This document shows, in pieces, positions 16,737 to 26,126 of a DNA stretch of 64,000 bases (the stretch's first letter is position 1; each line of letters begins with the position of its first letter). The position numbers were made by a program, and so were the translations under genes. Origin of the DNA: an uncultured Caulobacterales bacterium (GTDB lineage Bacteria > Pseudomonadota > Alphaproteobacteria > Caulobacterales > Maricaulaceae); NCBI GenBank assembly GCA_937928165.1, contig CALFVT010000015.1, positions 38,815 to 102,814 of the forward strand, read 5' to 3'. The notes under the pieces are model-generated. The model was not told the DNA's origin. It worked only from the letters and a program-made list of their open reading frames with translations, and did not search any database.

Positions 16737-19700
16737 ATGAAGCGTACTTTATTATTGGCATCAAGCGTTGCTGTTCTTGCCGCACCTACTATTGCTCAGG
16801 AGTTACCACCTGGCAATCCACTTCCCGGCGAATGTTTTGCTCGGGTTATCGTTCCGGCTCAATATGAGATTTCAACAGAGCAAGTCGTTCTGCGCCAATC
16901 TAGCGAAGAGCTACGGAAAATACCGGGGCGGTTTGAAACCGTCACTGAGCAAGTGCTTGTTCAAGAAGCAAGTTACGAAATTGTTCCTGTAGGCTCAGCG
17001 CCGGGAACACGTCTTGTTCCAGGCCGCGGTGTCCTCAAAGTCACGGTTGACGGAACGACTTATACACTCGACTCCTCCAGAAATATTTTAAATGCTACGG
17101 GCGCACGCATCGGAACAGTTGATGAGTCCGGCAACCTCGTTGGTACAAATGGTAACATCATTGCACGCGGAGCTGTTGATCCGCTCTCCCTTATCGGAAT
17201 TGGGTCTGGCACAACGACCTCACTTGCTATTGGCGGCAATACATACCGCGTCGCATCTGACCGCACTGTGTTCAATAGCTCCGGCACACGCATTGGTACA
17301 ATCGATGCGGGCGGCAATATCGTTCGCTCTGGCGGCGCTGTCATTGCCCGTAATGCCGTTAATTCATATGCTAATTCGGCAGGCCGTGTTTCAAACGCAG
17401 CGCTTCCGACATATCGTACAGTGACAGAAACTGTTGTTGTTCAAGAGGCCTCAACAGAAATTATCACAATCCCGCCCGTTTACGGAACAACAACAGAAAC
17501 CGTCGTGGTTCAGCCCCAATCTGTTGAGTATTCCGTCGTTCCGGCCGAATATGAAAGCTACCAAGACACGATTGTTGTCCAAGAAGCGTCAAGCGAGCTT
17601 GTAACCGTTCCAGCATCTTTTGAGACTGTGACCGACACGGTTGTGGTTCAAGAAGCCTCAACTGAGCTTGTGACCATCCCGGCCACATTTGAGACAGTCA
17701 CTGAAACTGTCCTCGTGCAGCCCGAATCAGTCACTTACGAAACAATCCCTGCTGTTTATGAAACAGTGACAGAGAATGTGACGGTTAAAGAAGCCAGCAC
17801 AGAGCTTGTGACCATTCCGGCCACATATGAAACTGTCACGAATACAGCTGTTGTTCAGGAACCTTCAACAGAGCTTATCGCTGTCCCGCCTGTTTACGAA
17901 ACTGTAACGGACACTGTTGTGGTTCAGGAAGCCTCAACTGAGCTTGTCACTATTCCGCCTGTCTTTGAAACGGTAACTGAAACCGTTGTCGTACAGCCGC
18001 AGACTGTGACTTATGAAACAATCCCAGCTGTCTTTGAAACTGTTGATGAAGTCATCGTAGTTCAAGAAGCCTCAACAGAGCTCGTCACCTCGCCGCCTGT
18101 TTATGAAACAGTCGCCGACACAGTTGTCGTGCAGCCTGTATCATCTGCCCTTGAAACCGTTCCGCCCGTTTTTGAAACAGTGTCTGAAACCGTCGTGGTT
18201 CAAGAAGCGTCAACAGAACTTGTCACTATTCCAGCGGTTTATGAAACTGTAACCGACACGGTTGTGGTTCAGCCGCAATCTGTCGATTACCAAGTTGTTC
18301 CGGCCGAATATGAAACATATCAAGAGACTCTTGTTGTCCAAGAGGCTTCAACAGAGCTTGTAACAATTCCGCCTGTATTTGAAACAGTCACCGATACGGT
18401 TGTCGTGCAGCCACAATCTGTTGAATATACAGTCATACCGCCGGTTTATGAAACCGTTGGCGAAACAGTTGTTGTCCAAGAGGCTTCGACAGATCTTGTC
18501 ACGATCCCGCCGGTTTATGAAACAGTCACAGACACGGTTGTTGTTCAGCCGCAAACTGTTGAATATACAGTCATCCCGCCGGTTTATGAAACCGTCGGTG
18601 AAACTATCATCGCTCAAGAAGCGTCAACTGAGCTTGTAACCATTCCGGCCACATATGAAACTGTGACCGACACCGTTGTGGTTCAACCCCAATCAGTTGA
18701 ATATGTCAGCGTTCCAGCTGTGTTTGAAACGGTTGAAGAGCCCGTTATCGTTCAAGAAGCCTCGACAGAGCTTGTGACTGTACCGCCTGTCTATGAGACC
18801 GTCACAGACACAGTTGTCGTTCAGCCGCAAACTGTTGAATATATTGTCACGCCGCCGGTTTATGAAACCGTCCAAGAAACAATGGTTGTTCAAGAAGCAT
18901 CTACTGACCTTGTAACAATTCCGGCAACGTTTGAAACCGTTACAGAAACTGTTGTGGTGCAGCCACAATCTGTCACTTACGAAACTATTCCGGCTGTGTT
19001 TGAAACTGTCGCAGAAACGATTGTTGTTCAAGAAGCCTCAACAGAGCTTGTGAACATCCCGCCTGTTTTTGAAACTGTGAACGAAACCTTCGTCGTGCAG
19101 CCGCAATCTGTGACCTATGAAGTCGTTCCGCCTGTTTACGAAACAGTTGACGTTCCTGTTGTTGTTCAAGAAGCAACCACAGAGCGCGTAACCGTACCGG
19201 CTGTTTATGAAACAGTCACGGACACCGTTGTTGTTCAGCCGCAAACCGTTGAATATGCTGTCGTTCCAGCAGAATATGAAACCTATCAAGACACAGTGGT
19301 TGTCCAAGAAGCCTCAACAGAGCTTGTGACAATCCCGCCTGTGTTTGAAACTGTTTCAGAAACAGTTGTGGTACAGCCACAATCTGTCACTTATGAGAGC
19401 CTTCCAGCGACATTTGAGACTGTGTCTGACACCGTTGTTGTCCAAGAAGCCTCAACAGAGCTTGTGACAATCCCGCCAGTGTTTGAAAACGTCACAGAAA
19501 CGGTTGTCGTACAGCCGCAAACTGTTGAATATGTTAGCGTCCCTGCGGTTTATGAAACAGTTGGCGAAACGATTGTGGTTCAAGAGGCCTCAACAGAGCT
19601 TGTAACGATCCCGCCCGTCTTTGAGACTGTGACCGAAACTGTTGTGGTTCAGCCGCAATCTGTCACATATCAAACTGTTCCTGCGGAATTTGAAACAGTT

Positions 19701-22700
19701 GCTGAAACGATTGTCGTTCAAGAAGCCTCAACAGAGCTTGTCACTGTGCCGCCTGTCTTCGAAACTGTGACAGAAACCGTTGTCGTACAGCCGCAATCTG
19801 TCACTTATGAAAGCGTTCCAGCGACCTATAGAACTGTTTCCGACACAATCACGGTTCAAGAAGCGTCTACAGAGCTCGTCACTGTGCCGCCTGTGTTTGA
19901 AAACGTCACTGAAACCGTTGTTGTGACGCCGCAAACCGTCACATATGAAACGATCCCGGCTGTGTATGAGACCGTTGAAGAGCCTATTGTTGTTCAAGAA
20001 GCCTCTAGCGAGCTTGTCACAATTCCGGCGACATTCACGACAGTGACCGAAACGGTTGTTGTTCAAGAAGCCTCAACAGAGCTTGTGGCTGTTCCGGCTG
20101 TTTATGAAACCGTTGACGAAACAGTTGTTGTTCAAGAAGCCTCAACAGAGCTTGTCACAATCCCGCCTGTCTATGAGACCGTAACGGACACTGTTGTGGT
20201 TCAGCCGCAATCTGTTGAATATAGCGTTATTCCAGCCGAATATGAGACTTATCAGGACACAGTTGTGGTCCAAGAAGCCTCAACAGAGCTCGCCTCTGTT
20301 CCGCCGGTCTATGAGACCGTAACAGAAACTGTTGTGGCGCAAGAGGCCTCAACAGAACTTGTCACAATTCCAGCCGTGTTTGACACAGTGACGGAAACTG
20401 TTGTTGTCAAAGAAGCGACCACAGAGCTTGTCGCTGTTCCGCCAACATTCAAGACTGTAACAGATCTTGTCGTCGTTCAGCCTGAAACCGTTGATTACAG
20501 CGTTGTCCCGGCTGAATTTGAGACTTATCAAGACACAATTGTGGTTCAAGAAGCCTCAACAGAGCTTGTCCCTGTTCCGGCAACTTACACAACTGTGACA
20601 GAAACAATCGTCGCCCAAGAAGCCTCGACTCAACTTGTAGCTATTCCGCCTGTCTATGAGACGGTCACAGAAACTATTGTGGTTCAGCCTGAAACGGTTG
20701 AATATGTCACGGTTCCTGCGAAGTTTGAAACACGTACAGAGTCATATGTTGCCCAAGATGCTGCTGAACAATTAGTTGTTATCCCGGCGACTTATGAAAC
20801 TGTGACGGATGTTGTTGTCAAGCAAGAGGCCTCAACTCGTCTTGAGATCATCCCGGCCACTTACAGAACAGAAACACAAACCATTGTTGTCCAAGAAGCG
20901 GGCATTGATATTGACGTCATCCCGGCTGTTTACGAAACACGTTCAGAGCAGGTTCTTATCTCACCGGCCCGTGAAGAGTGGAAGCCAGGCTCACAAGCGA
21001 TTAACTCCGGCGCCTTCCGCGGCGGCCAAATTAGCAATCAGACACGAGGTCAATTTACGGTCTTTAATGGTATTTCTGATCAAGTCGTCGAATCAACACA
21101 AACAATCGTGGCGCAAACGGGTGAAATCCTTTGCCGCGTCTTAATCCCGGCTCAGTATAAAACCATCACCAAGCGGGTTGTTAAAACGCCTGCCCGTACG
21201 GTGGAGCGCACAATACCGGCTGTGACGAAGCAAGTCACCCGCCGCGTGGTCGACACCGAAGCCACTGTTCGCGAAATCGCAATCCCGCCTGTGACAGAAA
21301 GCGTTACACGCCGTGTTGTCAGAACACCGTCTCGGGTTATGTCCTACGCAGAAGCCAGCACAGCTGGACTTCTTGACCGGGCCCAAGGCCTGCGTAATGG
21401 CTCTGCCATCCGCGGATTTGTCGATAGCGATAGAAATGGTGCGGATGACCGCGACGGACTTTCACGCGCTGCCGCTACCGCTGCTGACCGCGACGGAAAA
21501 CGACGCGGTGCAGGTGACTTCGGCCAGAAGATCGGTAATTACTCAACAAAAGTTATTGCCGAGCAAGCCCGCGTTGTTGAACGTGTGATCCCTGCGGTCA
21601 CAAAGCAAATCACGCGCCGCGTTGTGAAAACGCCGGCTCAGACACAAGAACGGGTTGTCCCGGCGCAAACACAAACTGTGACGCGCCGTGTTGTTGACCG
21701 TCCTGCGTCGACACAAGAGCGGGTTATTCCGGCTGTCACGAAAACAGAGACACGCCGCCGCGTTAAAACGCCGTCCCGCGTTGTCGAGCGCGTCATTCCG
21801 GCTGTCACACGTTCTGTTGAACGCCGCGTTGTTGACCGCCCTGCCTCTACGCAAGAGCGCGTCATTCCGGCTGTCACGAAGACGGAAACACGCCGCGTTG
21901 TGAAAACACCGGCGCAAACGCAAGAACGCGCTATTCCGGCTGTCACCCAGCAAGTCACGCGCCGCGTCGTCAAAACACCGGCCGCGACGGTTGAACGTAC
22001 AGTTCCGGCTGTGACAAAAACCGAAGCCCGCCGCCGGATTAAAAATCCAGCCCGGACTGTGGAACGTGTTATTCCGGCTGTGACGAAACAAGTGTCACGC
22101 CGCATTGTTAAAACACCGGCTCAAACTGTTGAGAAGGTCATCCCTGCGGTCACGCAAACACGTCAGCGCCGCGTTGTGAAAACGCCGGCTACGACTGTTG
22201 AGCGCGTGATTCCAGCGGTAACGCAGCAAATTACACGCCGCGTTGTTGACCGCCCTGCATCGACACAAGAACGGGGTATCCCGGCGGTCACGAAGCTTGA
22301 AGCGCGCCGCGTCATTAAAACGCCGGCCCGCACAGTAGAGCGCGTTGTTCCAGCCGTCACCAAACAGGTGACACGCCGCGTCGTGAAAACACCAGCCACT
22401 GTTTCAGAGCGGGTTATCCCGGCTGTCACAAAGGTGGAAACACGCCGCGTGATCGACACACCGGCCTCTACGGTTGAACGGGTGATCCCAGCTGTCACAA
22501 AGCAGGTCACGCGCCGCGTCGTGCGAACACCGGCTCAAACGCAAGAGCGCGTGATCCCGGCTGTCACAAAGCAGGAAACTCGCCGCGTTGTGAAAAACCC
22601 GGCCCGCACGATTGAACAGGTCGTTCCGGCCGTCACAAAGCAAGTGTCTCGCCGCGTTGTGAAAACGCCGGCTCAGGTGCAAGAGCGGACTATTCCAGCC

Positions 22701-25700
22701 GTCACAAAGCAGGAAACTCGCCGCGTCATTAAGACACCAGCCAGCACTGTTGAGCGCGTTGTTCCTGCTGTCACAAAACAGGTGACACGCCGCGTGGTCA
22801 GAACACCGGCCCAAACACAAGAGCGGGTTATCCCGGCTGTGACTAAGGTGGAAACACGCCGCGTCGTTAAAGACCCTGCCCGTACAGTGGAGCGCGTTGT
22901 TCCGGCTATCACAAAGCAGGTCTCTCGCCGCGTCGTCAGAACACCGGCCCAGACACAAGAGCGTGTGGTTCCGGCCATCACGAAAACAGAAGCGCGCCGC
23001 CGGATCAAAAACCCAGCCCGCACTGTGGAACGTGTTGTGCCTGCGGTCACAAAACAGGTGACCCGCCGCATCGTGAAAACACCGGCTCAGTCCATCGAGA
23101 AGGTCATTCCAGCCATCACCAAGCTTGAAACGCAGCGTGTTGTGAAAACGCCGGCGCGGACGATTGAAAAAGTCATCCCAGCCGTCACAAAATCTGTGTC
23201 TCGCCGCGTTGTGAAAACACCAGGCCAAACGCAAGAGCGCGTTATCCCGGCTGTCACAAAGCAGGAAACACGCCGCGTCGTTCGCACTCCGGCTCAAACC
23301 ATCGAGAAGGTTGTTCCAGCGATTACAGCGCAAGTCACGCGCCGCGTCGTGAAAACACCGGCTCAAGTCCAAGAACGCAGCGTGCCTGCGGTCACAAAAC
23401 TTGAGCAGCGCCGCGTCATTAAAACGCCGGCTCAGACGGTTGAACGGGTGATCCCGGCTATCACAAAGCAAGTGTCTCGCCGCATCGTGAAAACACCAGC
23501 TCAAGTCCAAGAACGCGGTATTCCTGCGGTCACAAAGCTTGAAGCGCGCCGCGTTGTCAGAACACCTGCATCAACAGTTGAACGGGTTATCCCAGCTGTG
23601 ACGAAACAGGTCACACGCCGCATCGTGAAAACACCGGCCACTGTTCAAGAACGTACAGTTCCTGCCGTCACAAAGCTCGATCAGCGCCGCGTGATTAAAA
23701 CACCGGCTCAGACGGTTGAGCGTGTTGTTCCGGCCATCACAAAGCAGGTTTCGCGCCGCATTGTGAAAACACCGGCTCAAGTTCAAGAGCGCGGCGTTCC
23801 TGCCGTGACAAAAACTGAAGAGCGCCGCGTCATTAAAACACCGGCTCAGACAGTTGAACGGGTCATCCCAGCTGTGACGAAACAGGTTACGCGCCGTATC
23901 GTCAGAACGCCGGCTCAGACACAAGAACGCGGCATTCCTGCAGTGACAAAAACAGAAGCGCGCCGCCGTATTAAAAATCCAGCCCGCACTGTGGAACGGG
24001 TTATCCCGGCTGTCACAAAACAGGTCTCTCGCCGTATTGTGAAGACACCGGCTCAGGTTCAAGAGCGGTCAATCCCTGCGGTTACGAAACAAGTTCAGCG
24101 CCGTATTGTCAGAACGCCAGCGCAAGCTGTCGAGCGGACAATCCCAGCCGTCACGAAACAGGAAACACGCCGTATTGTGAAAGCGCCTGCGACTGTCTCT
24201 GAACGGACAATCCCAGCCGTCACCAAAGTTGAGAAACGCCGCGTAATCAAAACCCCTGCCCGTACGGTAGAGCGTGTTGTCCCAGCTGTAACAGCAACTG
24301 TGTCCCGCCGCGTTGTGAGAACGCCGGCTCAGGTCCAAGAACGGGTTATCCCAGCTGTCTCTAAGCAGGTTCAGCGCCGCATCGTTAGAACGCCGGCCCA
24401 GGTTCAGGAACGTGCCGTTCCAGCCCGGACCAAAGCGGTCTCACGTCAGGTGGTGAAAACACCGGCTCAAGTGCAAGAACGGGTCATCCCAGCTGTCACG
24501 CGCCCCGTTGAGCGCCGCGTTGTGAAAACACCGGCACGGACTGTGGAACGTGTTGTTCCGGCTGTGACGAAACAAGTGTCTCGCCGCGTTGTGAAGACCC
24601 CAGCTCAGGTTCAAGAGCGGGTTATTCCAGCCGTAACGAAGCAAGTGTCTCGCCGCGTTGTGAGAAACCAGGCGGCTGCGCAAGAGCGGAGCATCCCGGC
24701 TGTCACAAAAACAGAAACACGCCGCCGGATTAAAAATCCAGCCCGTACCGTCGAACGCGTCATTCCAGCTGTCACACGTGAAGTCACACGCCGCGTTGTT
24801 CAAACGCCGGCGCGGACGGAAGAGCGCGTTATTCCTGCGGTCACAAAGACAATCACACGCCGTGTGGTTGATCGCCCGGCCGCAACGGAACGCCGCCTCA
24901 TCCCGGCTGTTTACAACACAGTTGAAGTTCGCCGTCAGGCCGACGCAGCCCGTGTAGAAACAAGCGTGATCCCGGCTGAATATGGCACCATTGAGAAGCG
25001 CACACAGATTTCACCTGAGAAAGCCGAATGGCGTCAGGTTCTCTGTGAAGCCAATGCCAACTCAACTGTGATCTCGGCTATTCAGCGTGCGCTGAAGACC
25101 CAAGGTTACTACCAAGGTACAATCGACGGTGTTCTCGGTCAGCAGACCTATAACGCTGTCGAGCAGTTCCAAACGGCCCGTAGCCTTTCAACAGGCGGCC
25201 TCACGCTGACAACTGTTGATGCTCTTGGTGTTGATTGGCGCTCACTTGTTGGGAACGGCAACACATTTGGCGGCACGGTCACACAAGGCTCAAGCGGCTT
25301 TACGACAACTACGACATCTGGTTTCACATCAGGTCAAACGGTAACGTCAGGCAGCCAGACCCTTACAGTGAACGGCACAAGCTACACGGTCCTGTCTAAT
25401 GGCCAGGTCACGAACGCAGCCGGCGCAATCATCGGCTCCATTGACGGCGCGGGTAACCTCGTCGGAACCAATGGCAGCATCATTGCCCGCTCTGTGGTAA
25501 ATGTCGGCAGCTTCGGCGGCGGATCTGTTACAGGCGGTGGTCAATCACTGACAGTGAACGGCACAAGTTATACGATCCTATCAAATGGTCAGGTTCGTAA
25601 TGCAGCCGGATCTATCATCGGTTCCATTGACGGCGCGGGTAACCTCGTCGGAACCAATGGCAGCATCATTGCACGCTCTGTGGTGAATGTTGGCGGCCTC

Positions 25701-25868
25701 AGCACCGGATCGATTACAGGCGGCGGCGCATCAGCCGGCGGCTTCTCAGTCCGCGCAGACGGCAGCGTTGTGAACACAGCCGGCACGGTCATTGGCCGCG
25801 TCGACGGCTCTGGCAACATCATTGACGCCGCAGGTAATGTGATTGGACGGGTTAATCCTCGCAACTAA
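16737..25868 (+). CDS. Giant secreted diblock repeat protein with peptidoglycan-binding domain
   Basis: The 3043-residue product has a signal peptide (1-20, ending IAQ). Domains in order: CFARVIVPAQYE head; two copies of a DGTTYT/GTxxARxA repeat (about 101-208); 51 acidic 23-residue repeats (225-1397); cap ISPAREEWKPGS; spacer; second head CRVLIPAQYKT; about three basic repeats; Asp/Arg/Gly-rich linker (about 1535-1610); 48 basic repeats (1621-2724); cap ISPEKAEWRQVLC; a PG_binding_1-like domain (about 2772-2832, AIQRALKTQGYYQGTIDG); and three C-terminal glycine-rich repeats. The frame is open for 9.1 kb without indels in either array. A location at the cell wall or envelope is inferred from the signal peptide and peptidoglycan-binding domain. 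Smaller proteins with a few VPAxYxTVTExV units exist in proteobacteria; this is an extreme expansion. Its function is unknown. Confidence 0.93.
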   Translation: MKRTLLLASSVAVLAAPTIAQELPPGNPLPGECFARVIVPAQYEISTEQVVLRQSSEELRKIPGRFETVTEQVLVQEASYEIVPVGSAPGTRLVPGRGVLKVTVDGTTYTLDSSRNILNATGARIGTVDESGNLVGTNGNIIARGAVDPLSLIGIGSGTTTSLAIGGNTYRVASDRTVFNSSGTRIGTIDAGGNIVRSGGAVIARNAVNSYANSAGRVSNAALPTYRTVTETVVVQEASTEIITIPPVYGTTTETVVVQPQSVEYSVVPAEYESYQDTIVVQEASSELVTVPASFETVTDTVVVQEASTELVTIPATFETVTETVLVQPESVTYETIPAVYETVTENVTVKEASTELVTIPATYETVTNTAVVQEPSTELIAVPPVYETVTDTVVVQEASTELVTIPPVFETVTETVVVQPQTVTYETIPAVFETVDEVIVVQEASTELVTSPPVYETVADTVVVQPVSSALETVPPVFETVSETVVVQEASTELVTIPAVYETVTDTVVVQPQSVDYQVVPAEYETYQETLVVQEASTELVTIPPVFETVTDTVVVQPQSVEYTVIPPVYETVGETVVVQEASTDLVTIPPVYETVTDTVVVQPQTVEYTVIPPVYETVGETIIAQEASTELVTIPATYETVTDTVVVQPQSVEYVSVPAVFETVEEPVIVQEASTELVTVPPVYETVTDTVVVQPQTVEYIVTPPVYETVQETMVVQEASTDLVTIPATFETVTETVVVQPQSVTYETIPAVFETVAETIVVQEASTELVNIPPVFETVNETFVVQPQSVTYEVVPPVYETVDVPVVVQEATTERVTVPAVYETVTDTVVVQPQTVEYAVVPAEYETYQDTVVVQEASTELVTIPPVFETVSETVVVQPQSVTYESLPATFETVSDTVVVQEASTELVTIPPVFENVTETVVVQPQTVEYVSVPAVYETVGETIVVQEASTELVTIPPVFETVTETVVVQPQSVTYQTVPAEFETVAETIVVQEASTELVTVPPVFETVTETVVVQPQSVTYESVPATYRTVSDTITVQEASTELVTVPPVFENVTETVVVTPQTVTYETIPAVYETVEEPIVVQEASSELVTIPATFTTVTETVVVQEASTELVAVPAVYETVDETVVVQEASTELVTIPPVYETVTDTVVVQPQSVEYSVIPAEYETYQDTVVVQEASTELASVPPVYETVTETVVAQEASTELVTIPAVFDTVTETVVVKEATTELVAVPPTFKTVTDLVVVQPETVDYSVVPAEFETYQDTIVVQEASTELVPVPATYTTVTETIVAQEASTQLVAIPPVYETVTETIVVQPETVEYVTVPAKFETRTESYVAQDAAEQLVVIPATYETVTDVVVKQEASTRLEIIPATYRTETQTIVVQEAGIDIDVIPAVYETRSEQVLISPAREEWKPGSQAINSGAFRGGQISNQTRGQFTVFNGISDQVVESTQTIVAQTGEILCRVLIPAQYKTITKRVVKTPARTVERTIPAVTKQVTRRVVDTEATVREIAIPPVTESVTRRVVRTPSRVMSYAEASTAGLLDRAQGLRNGSAIRGFVDSDRNGADDRDGLSRAAATAADRDGKRRGAGDFGQKIGNYSTKVIAEQARVVERVIPAVTKQITRRVVKTPAQTQERVVPAQTQTVTRRVVDRPASTQERVIPAVTKTETRRRVKTPSRVVERVIPAVTRSVERRVVDRPASTQERVIPAVTKTETRRVVKTPAQTQERAIPAVTQQVTRRVVKTPAATVERTVPAVTKTEARRRIKNPARTVERVIPAVTKQVSRRIVKTPAQTVEKVIPAVTQTRQRRVVKTPATTVERVIPAVTQQITRRVVDRPASTQERGIPAVTKLEARRVIKTPARTVERVVPAVTKQVTRRVVKTPATVSERVIPAVTKVETRRVIDTPASTVERVIPAVTKQVTRRVVRTPAQTQERVIPAVTKQETRRVVKNPARTIEQVVPAVTKQVSRRVVKTPAQVQERTIPAVTKQETRRVIKTPASTVERVVPAVTKQVTRRVVRTPAQTQERVIPAVTKVETRRVVKDPARTVERVVPAITKQVSRRVVRTPAQTQERVVPAITKTEARRRIKNPARTVERVVPAVTKQVTRRIVKTPAQSIEKVIPAITKLETQRVVKTPARTIEKVIPAVTKSVSRRVVKTPGQTQERVIPAVTKQETRRVVRTPAQTIEKVVPAITAQVTRRVVKTPAQVQERSVPAVTKLEQRRVIKTPAQTVERVIPAITKQVSRRIVKTPAQVQERGIPAVTKLEARRVVRTPASTVERVIPAVTKQVTRRIVKTPATVQERTVPAVTKLDQRRVIKTPAQTVERVVPAITKQVSRRIVKTPAQVQERGVPAVTKTEERRVIKTPAQTVERVIPAVTKQVTRRIVRTPAQTQERGIPAVTKTEARRRIKNPARTVERVIPAVTKQVSRRIVKTPAQVQERSIPAVTKQVQRRIVRTPAQAVERTIPAVTKQETRRIVKAPATVSERTIPAVTKVEKRRVIKTPARTVERVVPAVTATVSRRVVRTPAQVQERVIPAVSKQVQRRIVRTPAQVQERAVPARTKAVSRQVVKTPAQVQERVIPAVTRPVERRVVKTPARTVERVVPAVTKQVSRRVVKTPAQVQERVIPAVTKQVSRRVVRNQAAAQERSIPAVTKTETRRRIKNPARTVERVIPAVTREVTRRVVQTPARTEERVIPAVTKTITRRVVDRPAATERRLIPAVYNTVEVRRQADAARVETSVIPAEYGTIEKRTQISPEKAEWRQVLCEANANSTVISAIQRALKTQGYYQGTIDGVLGQQTYNAVEQFQTARSLSTGGLTLTTVDALGVDWRSLVGNGNTFGGTVTQGSSGFTTTTTSGFTSGQTVTSGSQTLTVNGTSYTVLSNGQVTNAAGAIIGSIDGAGNLVGTNGSIIARSVVNVGSFGGGSVTGGGQSLTVNGTSYTILSNGQVRNAAGSIIGSIDGAGNLVGTNGSIIARSVVNVGGLSTGSITGGGASAGGFSVRADGSVVNTAGTVIGRVDGSGNIIDAAGNVIGRVNPRN
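17037..17358 (+). repeat. N-terminal pair of DGTTYT-type repeats
   Basis: Two protein-level copies (about 17037-17176 and 17221-17358) share the order G-x-TY, then IGT[VI]D, then GN[LI]V, then IIAR/VIAR-x-AV. The same module returns three times at the C terminus (25357 onward), so the acidic and basic arrays are bracketed by related modules. Confidence 0.75.
17409..20927 (+). repeat. Acidic array: 51 tandem 69-bp (23-residue) repeats
   Basis: Exactly 51 units of 69 bp with no indel, counted by hand. Consensus positions: [VTE][YF]ETVT at 1-6, [ED]TVVVQ at 7-12, then either EASTELVTIP or PQSVxYxxIP at 13-22, closing with A or P at 23. EAS-type and PQ-type units mostly alternate (138-bp higher-order period), strictly so from unit 8 to about unit 38. 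Only about nine Lys/Arg occur against some 187 Asp/Glu, for a net charge near -178. Confidence 0.95.
21597..24908 (+). repeat. Basic array: 48 tandem 69-bp (23-residue) repeats
   Basis: Exactly 48 units of 69 bp, again without indels. Consensus: VTKQVTRRVVKTP at 1-13, A-x-T/V-x-ER at 14-19, then V[IV]PA at 20-23. Units ending in QER alternate with units ending in VER, giving a 138-bp higher-order period. Net charge counted by hand is about +172. The array is preceded by about three similar units (21153-21340) and followed by two degenerate ones (24909-25030). It aligns in register with the acidic unit (IPA, V-x-x-x-VV). Confidence 0.95.
25357..25865 (+). repeat. C-terminal glycine-rich repeats (186-bp period)
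   Basis: Two nearly identical DNA copies have a 186-bp offset: a stretch of about 50 identical bases begins at 25437 and again at 25623. A third, shortened copy ends the protein. Each encodes TVNGTSYT, NGQV, IIGSIDGAGNLVG and IIARSVVN. Near identity at DNA level points to recent duplication or gene conversion. Confidence 0.9.
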
Positions 25869-25890
25869 TCACAGCGCTTAACCACATTTA

Positions 25891-25922
25891 AAAACCCCGC
25901 GTCTTGCGCGGGGTTTTCTTTT
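25891..25922 (+). terminator. Intrinsic terminator of the giant repeat-protein gene
   Basis: The stem AAAACCCCGCG/CGCGGGGTTTT with a short loop is followed by CTTTT. It separates the repeat-protein gene from the ribosomal-protein promoter. Confidence 0.9.
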
Positions 25923-25989
25923 GCATAATTTACAGTTTTACGGCCCGAGACTTACCCATTTCATCGTGAGTTTTAACCTCGCCTTTTCG

Positions 25990-26019
25990 TTGACAAGCTT
26001 CGAGTCATCTGTATATATG
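25990..26019 (+). promoter_or_regulatory. Sigma70-type promoter before rplU
   Basis: A perfect TTGACA (25990-25995) is followed after 16-18 bases by TATATATG (26012-26019). About 100 bases of leader separate it from rplU, room for an L21-type leader structure, although I could not identify one. Confidence 0.7.
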
Positions 26020-26126
26020 CGCGCGAATTGGCCGTTTTGCCTGTCTTAGGTGGCGGCCTTAATTAATTTTTCTAAGTACGACAGCTTTGATTTCATTCAG
26101 GCTCTCATGACTAAAAGGGTAATGAC

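Noticed and set aside
21540..24800. Several long open frames on the minus strand across the basic repeat array (up to about 370 codons).
   Set aside because: They are mirror frames created by the repeated codon pattern of the + strand gene. They have Cys/Arg/Asn-rich nonsense composition and no RBS or family similarity.
17409..24908. Regular 69-bp repeats as a possible CRISPR or satellite array.
   Set aside because: There are no unique spacers between short direct repeats. The repeats are contiguous, in frame and coding.
26020..26126. Riboswitch or L21 leader before rplU.
   Set aside because: The leader length is suitable, but I could not draw a convincing conserved structure.
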